DNA from: an uncultured Acidimicrobiales bacterium
Lineage (GTDB): Bacteria; Actinomycetota; Acidimicrobiia; Acidimicrobiales; SHLQ01
Reading direction: 5' to 3'
Assembly: GCA_938038815.1 (NCBI GenBank)
Contig: CALHTF010000035.1
Coordinates: 1-64,000 of the forward strand
DNA length: 64,000 nucleotides
The notes below the pieces were generated by a model. The model searched no databases. It saw nothing but the letters and a program-made list of their open reading frames with translations, and had not been told where the DNA came from. Of the stretch, positions 25,472 to 34,041 are shown piece after piece; the first letter of the stretch is position 1; every line of letters starts with the position of its first letter. A program made the translations under genes and the position numbers.

Positions 25472-26265
25472 TTGAAGTTCGGGCGGCGCTTTTCGCTCAT
25501 CGCCGCGACGCCTTCGGCCGCGTCGCTGCCGAGGAACGCCAGCATCTCGAGCGCCAGGCTGGCGTCGAACGCCGGCGCGGCCTGATGCATCCACAGGTTC
25601 AGTGAGCGTTTGGTCCACCGGGCGGCATCTTGAGGGCCGGTGGCGAGCTTGTTGGCCACCCGCATCGCTTCGTCCATCAGGTCGTCGCGCGGCACGGCCT
25701 TGCTGACCAACCCGATGCGGTCGGCCGTTTCACCGTCGATGAACTCAGCGGTCAGCAGGTAGTACTTGGCCTTCGCCATGCCGCACAGCAAGGGCCAAAC
25801 AATCGCCGCATGATCGCCCGCACCGACACCGATATTCACATGACCATCGGTGATCCGGGCTTCGGTCGCCATGATTGAAATGTCGGCCATCAACGCCACG
25901 GCCAAACCAGCGCCGACCGCCACGCCGTTGATCGCCGAGATGATCACCTTCGGACAGGCGAGCATCTTGTAGACCACGTCGCCGGCCTCTTTCAGGATCT
26001 CCTTGACGCCCTCGTAGTCGCCTTGGAATCCCTGGATCCACTCAAGGTCGCCACCGGCGGAAAACGCATCGCCCGCCCCGGTAACCACCACCACCCGGGT
26101 GTCGGCGTCGTCTTCGATGTCGAGCCACACCCGGCTCAAGCCGAGGTGCATCGGCCCGTCGGTGGCGTTCATTACCTCGGGGCGGTCGATGGTCATCAAC
26201 AACACGCCGTTGTCGTGACGGGTAAAGGTGAGTCCCGGGTACTTTTCAAACCAGGCGTCGGCCAC
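25468..26265 (-). CDS. Enoyl-CoA hydratase/isomerase family protein
   Basis: A 265-residue crotonase-fold enzyme. AFSAGGDLEWI forms the first oxyanion-hole strand, and AINGVAVGAGLAVALMADISIM the second. The first catalytic position is in DGHVNIGVGAGDHAAIVWPLLCG: where enoyl-CoA hydratase has Glu this subfamily reads GAGDHAA, so hydration activity is not assured and an isomerase, hydrolase or lyase role is possible. The C-terminus EKRRPNF is the normal family ending. The start is GTG. It converges with the MFS gene, overlapping 4 bp. Confidence 0.87.
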   Translation of the reverse strand: MADAWFEKYPGLTFTRHDNGVLLMTIDRPEVMNATDGPMHLGLSRVWLDIEDDADTRVVVVTGAGDAFSAGGDLEWIQGFQGDYEGVKEILKEAGDVVYKMLACPKVIISAINGVAVGAGLAVALMADISIMATEARITDGHVNIGVGAGDHAAIVWPLLCGMAKAKYYLLTAEFIDGETADRIGLVSKAVPRDDLMDEAMRVANKLATGPQDAARWTKRSLNLWMHQAAPAFDASLALEMLAFLGSDAAEGVAAMSEKRRPNFN

Positions 26266-26306
26266 TGGTGCGCTCGCTTCTTGTCGTCGGGCGAATGCCC
26301 GTCAAC

Positions 26307-26849
26307 CTACTGCAGCGGTTCGTCGACGGTCTTGTTTCGGCCCGGCCGCCAGGGTGATAGCCAGAACAAGAGTCCGATGACCCCGGTCGCCAGCAGCATG
26401 AAGCCGAGCAGTTCGCCGGTTGAGGCCCCTTCGTCGAAGCCGTACCGCACCTCGGATTCGGGGTCGAACAAGAACTCAAAACCCGACTCTTGGATGCCGT
26501 CGGAGTCGTCGGTCTCGATCATGTAGAAGACGAGGTACTGCCCTTCTTCGGGCAGCTGCTTCTTCATCTTGGCGGCGATGGTGGTCTCGTTTACGAAACG
26601 AGTCTCTTCGAGGTACCCCTCGAGCAACACACCGTCAAAGTCACGAAGATCGATGTTGATCTTGGCGCTCGGCAGGATCGGGTCCTCGAACTCAAGCTGC
26701 ACTTGACCGAAGGGGCCAGTGAGCAATCCCGGCGGTGGAGTCGCCCGGATGAGGTCGCTGTGGGCGCTCACCGAGGTGGCCATCGTTAACGCCGACATGG
26801 CACACAACACGAGTACCGCAACGAAACGACGAAGAGGGCGGGTCAGCAC
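26307..26849 (-). CDS. CopC-domain copper-resistance-like membrane-anchored protein
   Basis: A 180-residue secreted protein. The signal peptide ends in SVSA, leaving His as the first mature residue (HSDLIRATPPPG), the classical CopC copper(II)-binding N-terminus. The CopC beta-sandwich covers about 30-125 (VQLEFEDPI, GQYLVFYMIETDDSDGIQESGFEFLF). A C-terminal membrane segment follows (LGFMLLATGVIGLLFWLSP) with a short basic tail. It probably binds copper at the outer face; no CopD gene is adjacent. It starts with GTG and lies between enoyl-CoA hydratase and AMP nucleosidase genes on the same strand. Confidence 0.85.
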   Translation of the reverse strand: MLTRPLRRFVAVLVLCAMSALTMATSVSAHSDLIRATPPPGLLTGPFGQVQLEFEDPILPSAKINIDLRDFDGVLLEGYLEETRFVNETTIAAKMKKQLPEEGQYLVFYMIETDDSDGIQESGFEFLFDPESEVRYGFDEGASTGELLGFMLLATGVIGLLFWLSPWRPGRNKTVDEPLQ

Positions 26850-26887
26850 AGTAGGTAAATGTAGCGACCGGCTAACGGTACAGCGGG

Positions 26888-27661
26888 TCAGTACCGGAAG
26901 TGGCGAATGCGCTCGCCGTGGGCGCCGATGTGGGTCAGCGATTCGATGCCGAGCTCAAGATGAGCCTGGGCGAAGTTCTTGGTGACCATGGCGTCGCTCT
27001 CTTGGGTCTTGACCCCTTCGGGGATCATGGGCAGGTCCGATACCAAGAGCAAGGCGCCGCGAGCGATCTGGTTGGCGTGACCGACCGCGAAGATGGTGGC
27101 GGTCTCCATATCGATCGCCAGAGCCGACATGTCGCGCAGCGTCTCTTTGAAGTCCTCGTCGTGCTCCCAGACCCGCCGGTTGCTGGTGTACACGGTGCCG
27201 GTGCGGTATTCGAAGTTGGCCTCGACCAAGCACTCCGACACGAACTTGTGGAGCTTGAACGACGGCAACGCCGGGACGAGTCGAGGCAGGTAGTGGTCGC
27301 TGGTGCCGTCGCCTCGGATCGCACCGATCGGCAGCACAAAGTGGCCGATCTCGCTCGAGTCCTTCAGGCCGCCGCATTTGCCGAGGAACAGCACGCCTTC
27401 GGGCATGCGGGCGCTCAACAAATCCATGATGGTCGCCGCGTTGGCCGAACCCATACCGAAGTTGACCATCGAGAGGCCGTCGGCGTTGGTGGCGGCCTGG
27501 AACGTGCGGTCCTGGCCCTTGATCTCGACGTCGAACTTCTCGGCGAAGGACTCAAGGTAATTCTTGAAGTTTGTGAGCAGCACGTAGTCGCCGAACTCAT
27601 CGACTTCCATGCCCGTGTAGCGGGGCAACCAGTCCTTGGTGATTTCGAGTTTGCTTACCAT
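26888..27661 (-). CDS. amn: AMP nucleosidase (short form)
   Basis: A 257-residue enzyme of the nucleoside phosphorylase/hydrolase fold that splits AMP into adenine and ribose 5-phosphate. VNFGMGSANAATIMDLL is the phosphate-binding region, LFLGKCGGLKDSSEIGHFVLPIGAIR is the amn signature, and SALAIDMETATIFAVGHAN carries the ribose-binding Met-Glu; LLLVSDLPM has the catalytic Asp. It lacks the N-terminal regulatory domain of the ~480-residue E. coli enzyme. The ATG has TAGCCT (27668-27673, minus strand) 6 nt upstream, a leaderless start. Confidence 0.9.
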   Translation of the reverse strand: MVSKLEITKDWLPRYTGMEVDEFGDYVLLTNFKNYLESFAEKFDVEIKGQDRTFQAATNADGLSMVNFGMGSANAATIMDLLSARMPEGVLFLGKCGGLKDSSEIGHFVLPIGAIRGDGTSDHYLPRLVPALPSFKLHKFVSECLVEANFEYRTGTVYTSNRRVWEHDEDFKETLRDMSALAIDMETATIFAVGHANQIARGALLLVSDLPMIPEGVKTQESDAMVTKNFAQAHLELGIESLTHIGAHGERIRHFRY

Positions 27662-27781
27662 AAATCGAGGCTAGTGGATGCGAGCCCAACGCGGCGCCGC
27701 GCCCGGCAATAACCCGCACGACCGGACAGAAAACTAGGCCGATCGACTCATAAACCGGGTAGGTCCGCCGAACTGCATCCT

Positions 27782-30373
27782 ATGGACCGTCCCTCCGTCG
27801 CTTCTGTACCCGCAACCTCGACACCCACCAAGGCCACCCGCAAACTGGTGCTAGCCGGACTGGTCGGCCTGGGCTTTGGGCTGTGGGTACTGGCCTATGA
27901 CACCTCGGTCGCCGCCGCGCAGTCCGATTCGACCACCATCACGATTCGGGCCCGAGGCGAAACCGCCGACGAGTTGGTCGAGCTTTTCGTTGGCGACACG
28001 TTGGTCGACACCTGGGAAGCCACTATCGAGTGGCAGACCTACGAGGCAACGCTGAAGGTCCCGACGGCCGAGTCGACCGTGGCCGTGCGTTTCCCGAACG
28101 ACGCCTATGAGCCTCCGTATGACCGCAACCTAATCGTCGACTACATCACTGTTGACGGCCAGCGGTTCGAGTCCGAAAGTCCCGACACCTTGTCGACCGG
28201 TAGTTTCACCCCGGGCGAAGGCTGCAAGAAGGGCAACATGCAAACCGAGCGCCTGGTCTGCACCGGCGATTTCATCTACCCGATCATGATCGGTTCGGGC
28301 ACCATCGACCGTCCGACCCCCGAGGATTCTCCGAAGGATCTGGTCGACCACTGTGGCGACATCACCTCGTCGCAGAAGTGGCGGGCGGCGAAGATTCATG
28401 TGGTCTCGTGCCCCGTCACCGTTCAGGCTGGCGCCCGGCTCACCATCGAAGCGGGAACGGTCATCAAAGTCGACCGCAGCCCGGGCGCCGGGGTGCTGGC
28501 CGACGCCGGCTCGACCGTTGTCGCCAAAGGTACCGCCCGAAACCCAATCGTGATCACCTCAATGCTCGACGACACCGTGCTCGGCGACTCGAACGGCGAC
28601 GCCGACGCAACCACACCCGCACCCGGCGACTACGGGTCGGGTCTGAGCATTGGGCCGGGCGCCACCGTGAAGGCCGAGAACCTGGTGGTTCGCTACGCCG
28701 CGATCGGCATCGACGACTTTGCCAACGGCGCAACCGCCCGGGGCCAACTCAACGTCGACCGCGCCCTGGTCGAGAACAGCCTGTACTTGGGCCTCCATGT
28801 CGATGAACCCCGGATGACCGTCGATATCACCAACTCAACCTTTGCCAACAACGGTCTGGGCGGGGCTCGATTCGCCGACGGTCGCCAGTTCTTGGGCTTT
28901 GCTATGACCGGGGCGAGCGCTAACCAGTTTGAGGGGCCAGCGGCCGCTCGTATGTTGTGGCTGGCCAACCAGTTCGTACCCCGGACTGGCACCTGGACCT
29001 TTAACCCGGCAACCGGCGCAACCCTTGGTCTCGAAAACGACGAGTCGCTCGACATCTCGGGCAAGGTCACCCTGCTGCCTGGCACGCAGGTAAAGATAAG
29101 CCCGAACGATCCGACCGCTGGCTTCCATGTGGCCCGTGGCGGAACCCTGGTGGCCCGCGGCACCAAGGCCGAACCGGTCATCATCACCTCAGCCCTCGAC
29201 GACTCAGTCACCGGCGACACCAACGTCGACGGCAACCAAAGCACTGCGACACCCGGCAGCTACAACACGGCGATCACCATGCAACCGGGCAGCACCGTGA
29301 CCCTTGACCGCACGTCGATCGGCTACGCCAACGACGCCATCACCGATGAGGCCGATGCCGAACGAGCGTCGACCCTGACCGTCACCAACAGCACCTTCCA
29401 CGACAACAACTACTTCGGCATCGACATCAACGCGGCGCTCACCGAGGCCACGGTCGAGTCATCGACCTTTACCGACAACCGACTCGGTGGTGCCCACATC
29501 TCCGGGGGCGCTTCGCCGGTCGGGTTCTCGATGAACGGAAGTCGGGCCAACGCCTTCGACGGTCCCGCCGCCGCCCAGCAGCTCTGGTTGGCCGGCAGCG
29601 TGGTTCCCGCCGACCAACGCTGGACCTTCGACCCAGCCACCGGCGCCATCTTGTCGCTCGAGTACGCCAAGTCGCTCGACGTTGCGGGCCGGGTAACCAT
29701 CAAGCCCGGGGCGGCGATCAAGACCAGCTCCAACTCTCGCTTCGCCGGTATCACCGTGCTCGACGGCGGCGTGTTCCGGGCCACCGGAACCTCCGACGAA
29801 CCGATCTGGATGACCTCGGTGATCGACGACGCAGTCGGTGGCGATACCAATGCCGACGGCAACGCAACCAAGCCTCGCCCGGGCAACTACCGCTCGGCGA
29901 TCCGTATCGAGGCCGGCAGCCAGACCACGCTCGACCATGTGAAGATCCGCTACGCCCGCTCGGCGCTGAGCGACCAGTCTTCTGATAGCTCGGCCCCAGC
30001 GACGCTCACCATCAACAACTCGGTGATTCGCGACAACCTCTACTACGCCATCGTAACCCGACAACCGTTCACCACCGTCTCGGTCACCGGCACCACGATC
30101 CGGGGCAGCCAGACCGCTATCGGCGGGTTCGACGGTTCGGTTCAGTTCCGCGGCGTCATCAAGCCCGTCGACTCGAGCCCGTACGCCGTGCGAGCCTGCA
30201 ACTTTGGCCGCACCTGCGATATCGATATCGACCAGACCTTCTGGGGCACCGACGACGGCCCATTCACCGCCGACGGCACACCCCGCGTCTGTGGCCAAGC
30301 CACCATCAACCAATGGGTAGGCCACACCGCCGAAGACGCCACCACCCAATTCGCCAGCACCCAAAACTGCTAA
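27782..30373 (+). CDS. Secreted beta-helix protein with N-terminal carbohydrate-binding domain
   Basis: An 863-residue exported protein. The signal segment is about 22-46 (LVLAGLVGLGFGLWVLAY...AAAQ). Residues ~50-140 resemble the calcium-dependent xylan-binding modules (CBM60/CBM36-like: TITIRARGETADELVELFVGD, VAVRFPNDAYEPPYDRNLIVDYITVDG). Next come three long modules of about 210 residues, each with an AGARLTIEAGTVIK / PGTQVKISPN / PGAAIKTSSN strand, a PxVITS.LDD.V.GDxNxDG calcium-like loop and right-handed beta-helix strands. No pectate-lyase catalytic residues are recognised, so it is probably a polysaccharide-binding surface protein rather than an enzyme. It is followed directly by a palindromic repeat shared with 43.85 kb. 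Confidence 0.82.
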   Translation: MDRPSVASVPATSTPTKATRKLVLAGLVGLGFGLWVLAYDTSVAAAQSDSTTITIRARGETADELVELFVGDTLVDTWEATIEWQTYEATLKVPTAESTVAVRFPNDAYEPPYDRNLIVDYITVDGQRFESESPDTLSTGSFTPGEGCKKGNMQTERLVCTGDFIYPIMIGSGTIDRPTPEDSPKDLVDHCGDITSSQKWRAAKIHVVSCPVTVQAGARLTIEAGTVIKVDRSPGAGVLADAGSTVVAKGTARNPIVITSMLDDTVLGDSNGDADATTPAPGDYGSGLSIGPGATVKAENLVVRYAAIGIDDFANGATARGQLNVDRALVENSLYLGLHVDEPRMTVDITNSTFANNGLGGARFADGRQFLGFAMTGASANQFEGPAAARMLWLANQFVPRTGTWTFNPATGATLGLENDESLDISGKVTLLPGTQVKISPNDPTAGFHVARGGTLVARGTKAEPVIITSALDDSVTGDTNVDGNQSTATPGSYNTAITMQPGSTVTLDRTSIGYANDAITDEADAERASTLTVTNSTFHDNNYFGIDINAALTEATVESSTFTDNRLGGAHISGGASPVGFSMNGSRANAFDGPAAAQQLWLAGSVVPADQRWTFDPATGAILSLEYAKSLDVAGRVTIKPGAAIKTSSNSRFAGITVLDGGVFRATGTSDEPIWMTSVIDDAVGGDTNADGNATKPRPGNYRSAIRIEAGSQTTLDHVKIRYARSALSDQSSDSSAPATLTINNSVIRDNLYYAIVTRQPFTTVSVTGTTIRGSQTAIGGFDGSVQFRGVIKPVDSSPYAVRACNFGRTCDIDIDQTFWGTDDGPFTADGTPRVCGQATINQWVGHTAEDATTQFASTQNC

Positions 30374-30383
30374 CCCCCACCCC

Positions 30384-30437
30384 GAAATTTTCGCGCTGAA
30401 GGGCCTAAGCACCCCTCCAGCGCGATCAGAACGTGGT
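30384..30437. repeat. Interspersed hairpin repeat, copy A
   Basis: GAAATTTTCGCGCT (30384-30397) and GCGCGATCAGAA (30420-30431) plus GTGG match copy B at 43848. The arms 30391-30403 and 30413-30425 pair in 12 of 13 positions around a 9-nt loop. The element starts 10 nt after the stop of the beta-helix gene and lies between convergent genes, so it can act as a terminator. Confidence 0.75.
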
Positions 30438-30442
30438 TTGGG

Positions 30443-31237
30443 TTATGGCCGGGCGAGGAGTTGGCCGTGAGGAACCGAAAACCAGGCGCCCGGTCGGTCG
30501 ATCCAGTCGGTGAACGCTTCGGAGAATTCTCGAAGTTCGAGCGGGGTGGCGATCTTGCGTTGCGTTGCTTGGGACGCAAGCGACGAGTCGAGCAACCGGC
30601 CGGCCCAAAGTCCACCCCACCAGGCGCGGTCTTCGTCGTCGGCGAAACACCAGATGGCGGCCGAACACTCGATCTCGGTAAACCCGGCCTGCTCCGCCCA
30701 CCCCTTCAGGTAGCGGCCGGCATCGGGTTCGGCGTCGTTGCTGCGAGCGACCACTTGGTACATGTCCATCCACCGGTTGAGCCGGTCGTCGGCCGGGGCC
30801 CAGGCCATCGCCCGGTAGTCGGCGTCGCGCACCGCTACTAACCCGGTGGGCTTACACACCCGACGCATCTCCACCAGCGCCTCGACCGGATCTGACAAGT
30901 GCTGCAACACCTGATGCGCATGCACGATGTCGAACGAGTCGTCGGGGAAGTCGAGGTCGTACACCGAGCCCTTGGCGAACGACACGTTACTCACGCCAGC
31001 CGGAATGTTGGCCTGCGCCTTCTCGAGTACATCGGCCACCGCATCGATGCCGATCACCTCGCCGGGCGACACCCGCACGGCCATGTCGACGGTGATCGTG
31101 CCCGGCCCACATCCAACATCGAGCACCCGCTTGCCTGGAACAAGCTCCGGAATCAGGTACGCCGCCGAGTTTTCGACGGTGCGCCAGGTATGCGACTTCA
31201 GAACCGACTCTGAATGGCCGTGGGTATAGGTGTCCAT
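30443..31237 (-). CDS. Class I SAM-dependent methyltransferase
   Basis: A 264-residue UbiE/Methyltransf_11-type enzyme. Motif I is VLDVGCGPGTITVDMA (about 39-54), the acidic residue of motif II is in VIGIDAVADVLEKAQ, motif III is FDIVHAHQVLQHLSDP, and ALVEMRRVCKPTGLVAVRDADY is post-III. The substrate is unknown; the C-terminal half (about 150-264) is not diagnostic. It converges with the beta-helix gene, separated by the hairpin repeat. Confidence 0.85.
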   Translation of the reverse strand: MDTYTHGHSESVLKSHTWRTVENSAAYLIPELVPGKRVLDVGCGPGTITVDMAVRVSPGEVIGIDAVADVLEKAQANIPAGVSNVSFAKGSVYDLDFPDDSFDIVHAHQVLQHLSDPVEALVEMRRVCKPTGLVAVRDADYRAMAWAPADDRLNRWMDMYQVVARSNDAEPDAGRYLKGWAEQAGFTEIECSAAIWCFADDEDRAWWGGLWAGRLLDSSLASQATQRKIATPLELREFSEAFTDWIDRPGAWFSVPHGQLLARP

Positions 31238-31310
31238 CCGGCGAGGCTAACCCAGCTCCAACTTCTCTTCGTCTGCAATTTCTGGTCTTCCTATAGGCGA
31301 TACTGGTCCG

Positions 31311-31871
31311 GTGCCGATCGATTGCGAAGCGCTTCATGATGGGTTGATTGGGCAGCCGGTCAACGCCGTTACGGCGTTCGCCTTCCTCGTCGCCGCGGGC
31401 GCCGTGTACCGGCGATCGAAGTTTCTGAGCTTTGCCCTCGCGGTGCTGACCGCTGGCAGTTTTAGCTTTCATAGCGACCAAAACTCGGTGTTCGGTTGGC
31501 TCGACGGGCTTGGAGTTCTGTTGGTGCTGTGGGCGGTGGTCGAGCACCGCCTCGACGGCGAGCGTTCGCCACAGGTTTGGGCCGCCGTCGCAGCGGTTGT
31601 TGCGGTGTTGGCGATTCCTGGGTTGGCCGGGGCGGCGCCGGTGCTGCTGGGCGGGGTTATCGCGGCGACCGTGGTGATCCGCACTACCGACCCGAAGTGG
31701 GTTGCGGGGATCGGGATACTCGGTGCGGTGGCAGTCGGCATTTACATTCTTGGCCGCAACGGTGCACCGCTGTGCGACCCGGACAGCCTCATCCAGCCTC
31801 ACGCCATCTGGCATGTGTTGGCCGCGGCGACGGTGGTGCTCATAGGCCATGCACCGAAGCGGACCACGTAG
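31311..31871 (+). CDS. CREST-like (ceramidase/Per1-type) membrane hydrolase
   Basis: A 186-residue protein with six to seven hydrophobic segments. The N-terminus reads DCEALHDGLIGQPVNAVTAFAF, like the CE...QP.N start of alkaline-ceramidase relatives. The family's metal-site residues can be placed: Ser/His in AGSFSFHS, Asp in FGWLDGLGVLL, and HAIWHVLAAATV near the C-terminus (HxxxH). If so, it is a zinc membrane amidase or esterase; the assignment rests on these motifs only. The start is GTG. The SpoU gene follows after 9 nt. Confidence 0.6.
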   Translation: MPIDCEALHDGLIGQPVNAVTAFAFLVAAGAVYRRSKFLSFALAVLTAGSFSFHSDQNSVFGWLDGLGVLLVLWAVVEHRLDGERSPQVWAAVAAVVAVLAIPGLAGAAPVLLGGVIAATVVIRTTDPKWVAGIGILGAVAVGIYILGRNGAPLCDPDSLIQPHAIWHVLAAATVVLIGHAPKRTT

Positions 31872-31880
31872 AGTCGTCGG

Positions 31881-32681
31881 GTGTCGACCACGCCAGTTAC
31901 CTCGCCCGACGATCCTCGGATCGACGTGTTCCTCGGCTTGCGAGACCATGCGGCTCGCCAAGTGCGAGAGCTGCCCGGCGGCGACATGGCGTCGTTCTTT
32001 ATTGCCGAGGGCGACTTGGTGATCGAGCGGGCCATCGCCCACGGCTTCACGCTCGAGTCGGTGCTCTTGTCGGCCAAGCGAACCAGGCCTCTGCCCGATG
32101 TGGTGGGTGACACCACGGTGTTTGTGGCCGCCGACAACGTGCTTGAAGCAATCACGGGTCGGCCTGCGCTGCGCGACCCGTTGGCCTGTTTCCGCCGACC
32201 TGAACCGACCGACGTTGCGTCGCTTCTGGAATCGGCCCGCACCGTGGCGGTGCTCGAGAACGTGAACAACCCCAACAACATGGGCGTGATCATGCGCAAT
32301 GCGGTCGGCCTTGGCATCGACGCGGTACTGCTCGACCCAGCGTGCATCGACCCGCTATACCGGCGAGCCATCCGCTCGGCGATGGGTCAGGTTTTTGCCC
32401 TCCCCCACGCTCGACTCCACCCGTTCCCTGACGGGCTACAGGCACTGCACGACGCTGGGTTCGAGACCTTGGCGCTCACCCCGTCGGGCGACATCGACCT
32501 CCGCGAGTTCACCCGCCCGGACAAGGTCGCTGTTCTCCTCGGTGCCGAAGGCGACGGCCTCAAACCCCAAACCATGGCCGCGGCAACCCACCGAGCACGG
32601 ATCACCATGGCCAACAACGTCGACTCCCTAAACGTCGCCAACGCCGCAGCAATCGCCTTCCACCACGTAGGCACCACCTAA
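31881..32681 (+). CDS. TrmH/SpoU-family RNA 2'-O-methyltransferase
   Basis: A 266-residue SPOUT enzyme. An N-terminal substrate-binding domain (about 1-105: FFIAEGDLVIERAI) precedes the knot domain with motif 1 LENVNNPNNMGVIMRNA, motif 2 AVLLGAEGDGL and motif 3 NNVDSLNVANAAAIA. It methylates ribose in rRNA or tRNA; the target cannot be told apart by eye. The GTG start is supported by TAGAGT (31869-31874), 6 nt upstream, which overlaps the stop of the preceding gene, so it may have its own leaderless promoter. Confidence 0.9.
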   Translation: MSTTPVTSPDDPRIDVFLGLRDHAARQVRELPGGDMASFFIAEGDLVIERAIAHGFTLESVLLSAKRTRPLPDVVGDTTVFVAADNVLEAITGRPALRDPLACFRRPEPTDVASLLESARTVAVLENVNNPNNMGVIMRNAVGLGIDAVLLDPACIDPLYRRAIRSAMGQVFALPHARLHPFPDGLQALHDAGFETLALTPSGDIDLREFTRPDKVAVLLGAEGDGLKPQTMAAATHRARITMANNVDSLNVANAAAIAFHHVGTT

Positions 32682-32984
32682 CAAAAAGCGCCGAAGCGGG
32701 GCGCCAGCAGCGAGACATAGCGAAGCGTGGGAGCGGAGGCGCAGCCGGAGCGACCCAAAGTGATCGGATGCCCCGAACTAGAGAGCTCGGAGCCAACCAA
32801 GCAAAGGGAGAGGAGCGCTAAGCCCCAGCCTCTAGCCGAAGCAAGCGGCGCCGTGGCCGAAGTACCGGACAAGCGCCGCCAGGTGCAGATTTGCCAAACG
32901 CCGAGCATTCTGATTGCACTTCGTCGCGCCAGAGCCGACGAACTGCAAAGATTTCAGGGGTTGGCTTAGCCGAGGATGAAGCCG
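32682..32984. other. 303-bp gene-free spacer between SpoU and trpS ends
   Basis: No credible gene, tRNA or clean terminator hairpin is seen. The first ~180 bases are purine-rich on the plus strand, with recurring AGCGAAGC/GGAGCG words. An open frame on the minus strand (32678-32908) has no family character and is probably chance. Both neighbouring genes end here (convergent). Confidence 0.5.
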
Positions 32985-33968
32985 CTACCCGAGCAACCCG
33001 ACGTTCCGCTTGGCTCGGGCCAACACGTCGGCGGCGATGGCTTCGGCTTTGTCGGCGCCGACCTTCAGAAGGCGTTCGGTTTCGGCTGGATCGGCAGCCA
33101 ACTCCTCGAAGCGGGCCTGAATCGGCTTGAGCACTTCGATGACCGCTTCGGCCGTGTCGCCCTTGAGCGGCCCGTACTGCTCGTACTCAGCCGCCAACTC
33201 TTCGGGCGCCGTGCCGGTGCAGGCCGACAGAATCGACAGCAGGTTCGACACGCCAGGCTTGGCTTCAATGTCGTACCGGACTTCCATGTCGCTATCGGTC
33301 ACGGCTCGCTTGAACTTCTTTTCGACCTTCTTGAGATCCTCGAGCACAAACACGGTGCCGGGGCTTTCGCCTTCGGACTTCGACATCTTGCGGTCGGGGT
33401 GTTGCAGGTCCATCACCCGAGCACCGGCGGGCGGGATGCGGTGTTCGGGAATCACGAAGGTCTCGCCGTACCGAGAGTTGAACCGCTCGGCAATATCGCG
33501 GGTGATCTCGATGTGCTGGCGCTGGTCGTCGCCCACCGGCACCACGTCGGTGTCGTAGAGCAGAATGTCGGCCGCCTGAAGCGCCGGATAGGTAAACAGT
33601 CCGGCCGAAACGAAATCGGTGGAGTCGCGAGTCGACTTGTCCTTGAACGCCGTCATCCGGCTGAGCTCGCCGTAACTCACCGTGCACTCCATCAACCACG
33701 CCAGCTGCGGGTGTTGGGGCACTTGGCTCTGCACGAACAGCACCGAACGTTCGGGGTCGATTCCCACCGCCATCAGTAGCTGGGCTAGCGCGATCGTGTT
33801 CTTGCGGAGGACCTCGGGGTCCTGGCGCAGGGTGAGGGCATGGAGGTCGACCACGCAGAAGACGGCGTCGTAGTCGTCTTGCATCTTGTTCCAGTTGACG
33901 AGAGCCCCCAAGAGGTTTCCGATATGGAGCTCGCCCGATGGTTGGATGCCGCTAAACACTCGTGTCAT
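32985..33968 (-). CDS. trpS: Tryptophan--tRNA ligase
   Basis: A 327-residue class Ic synthetase that charges tRNA-Trp. It begins MTRVFSGIQPSGELHIGN (HIGH-type motif HIGN) and carries KMSKSEG near residue 200. DLHALT, DILLYDTDVVPVGDDQRQHIEITRDIA and the GxVSNLLSIL C-terminal region are standard. The ATG at 33968 gives the normal length; TACCCT on the minus strand (33977-33982) lies 8 nt before it. It is divergent from the propeller lipoprotein gene. Confidence 0.96.
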   Translation of the reverse strand: MTRVFSGIQPSGELHIGNLLGALVNWNKMQDDYDAVFCVVDLHALTLRQDPEVLRKNTIALAQLLMAVGIDPERSVLFVQSQVPQHPQLAWLMECTVSYGELSRMTAFKDKSTRDSTDFVSAGLFTYPALQAADILLYDTDVVPVGDDQRQHIEITRDIAERFNSRYGETFVIPEHRIPPAGARVMDLQHPDRKMSKSEGESPGTVFVLEDLKKVEKKFKRAVTDSDMEVRYDIEAKPGVSNLLSILSACTGTAPEELAAEYEQYGPLKGDTAEAVIEVLKPIQARFEELAADPAETERLLKVGADKAEAIAADVLARAKRNVGLLG

Positions 33969-34041
33969 GACCAGCAAGGGTATCGGCCGCTCGCCCCGCC
34001 ACGCACAAGGTTTGCTGGCGTGCCATCGTGGAGCGGTGGAC

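Noticed and set aside
32678-32908. Small minus-strand gene in the SpoU-trpS spacer
   Set aside because: 76 codons with no ribosome site, no recognisable domain and codon use unlike neighbours.
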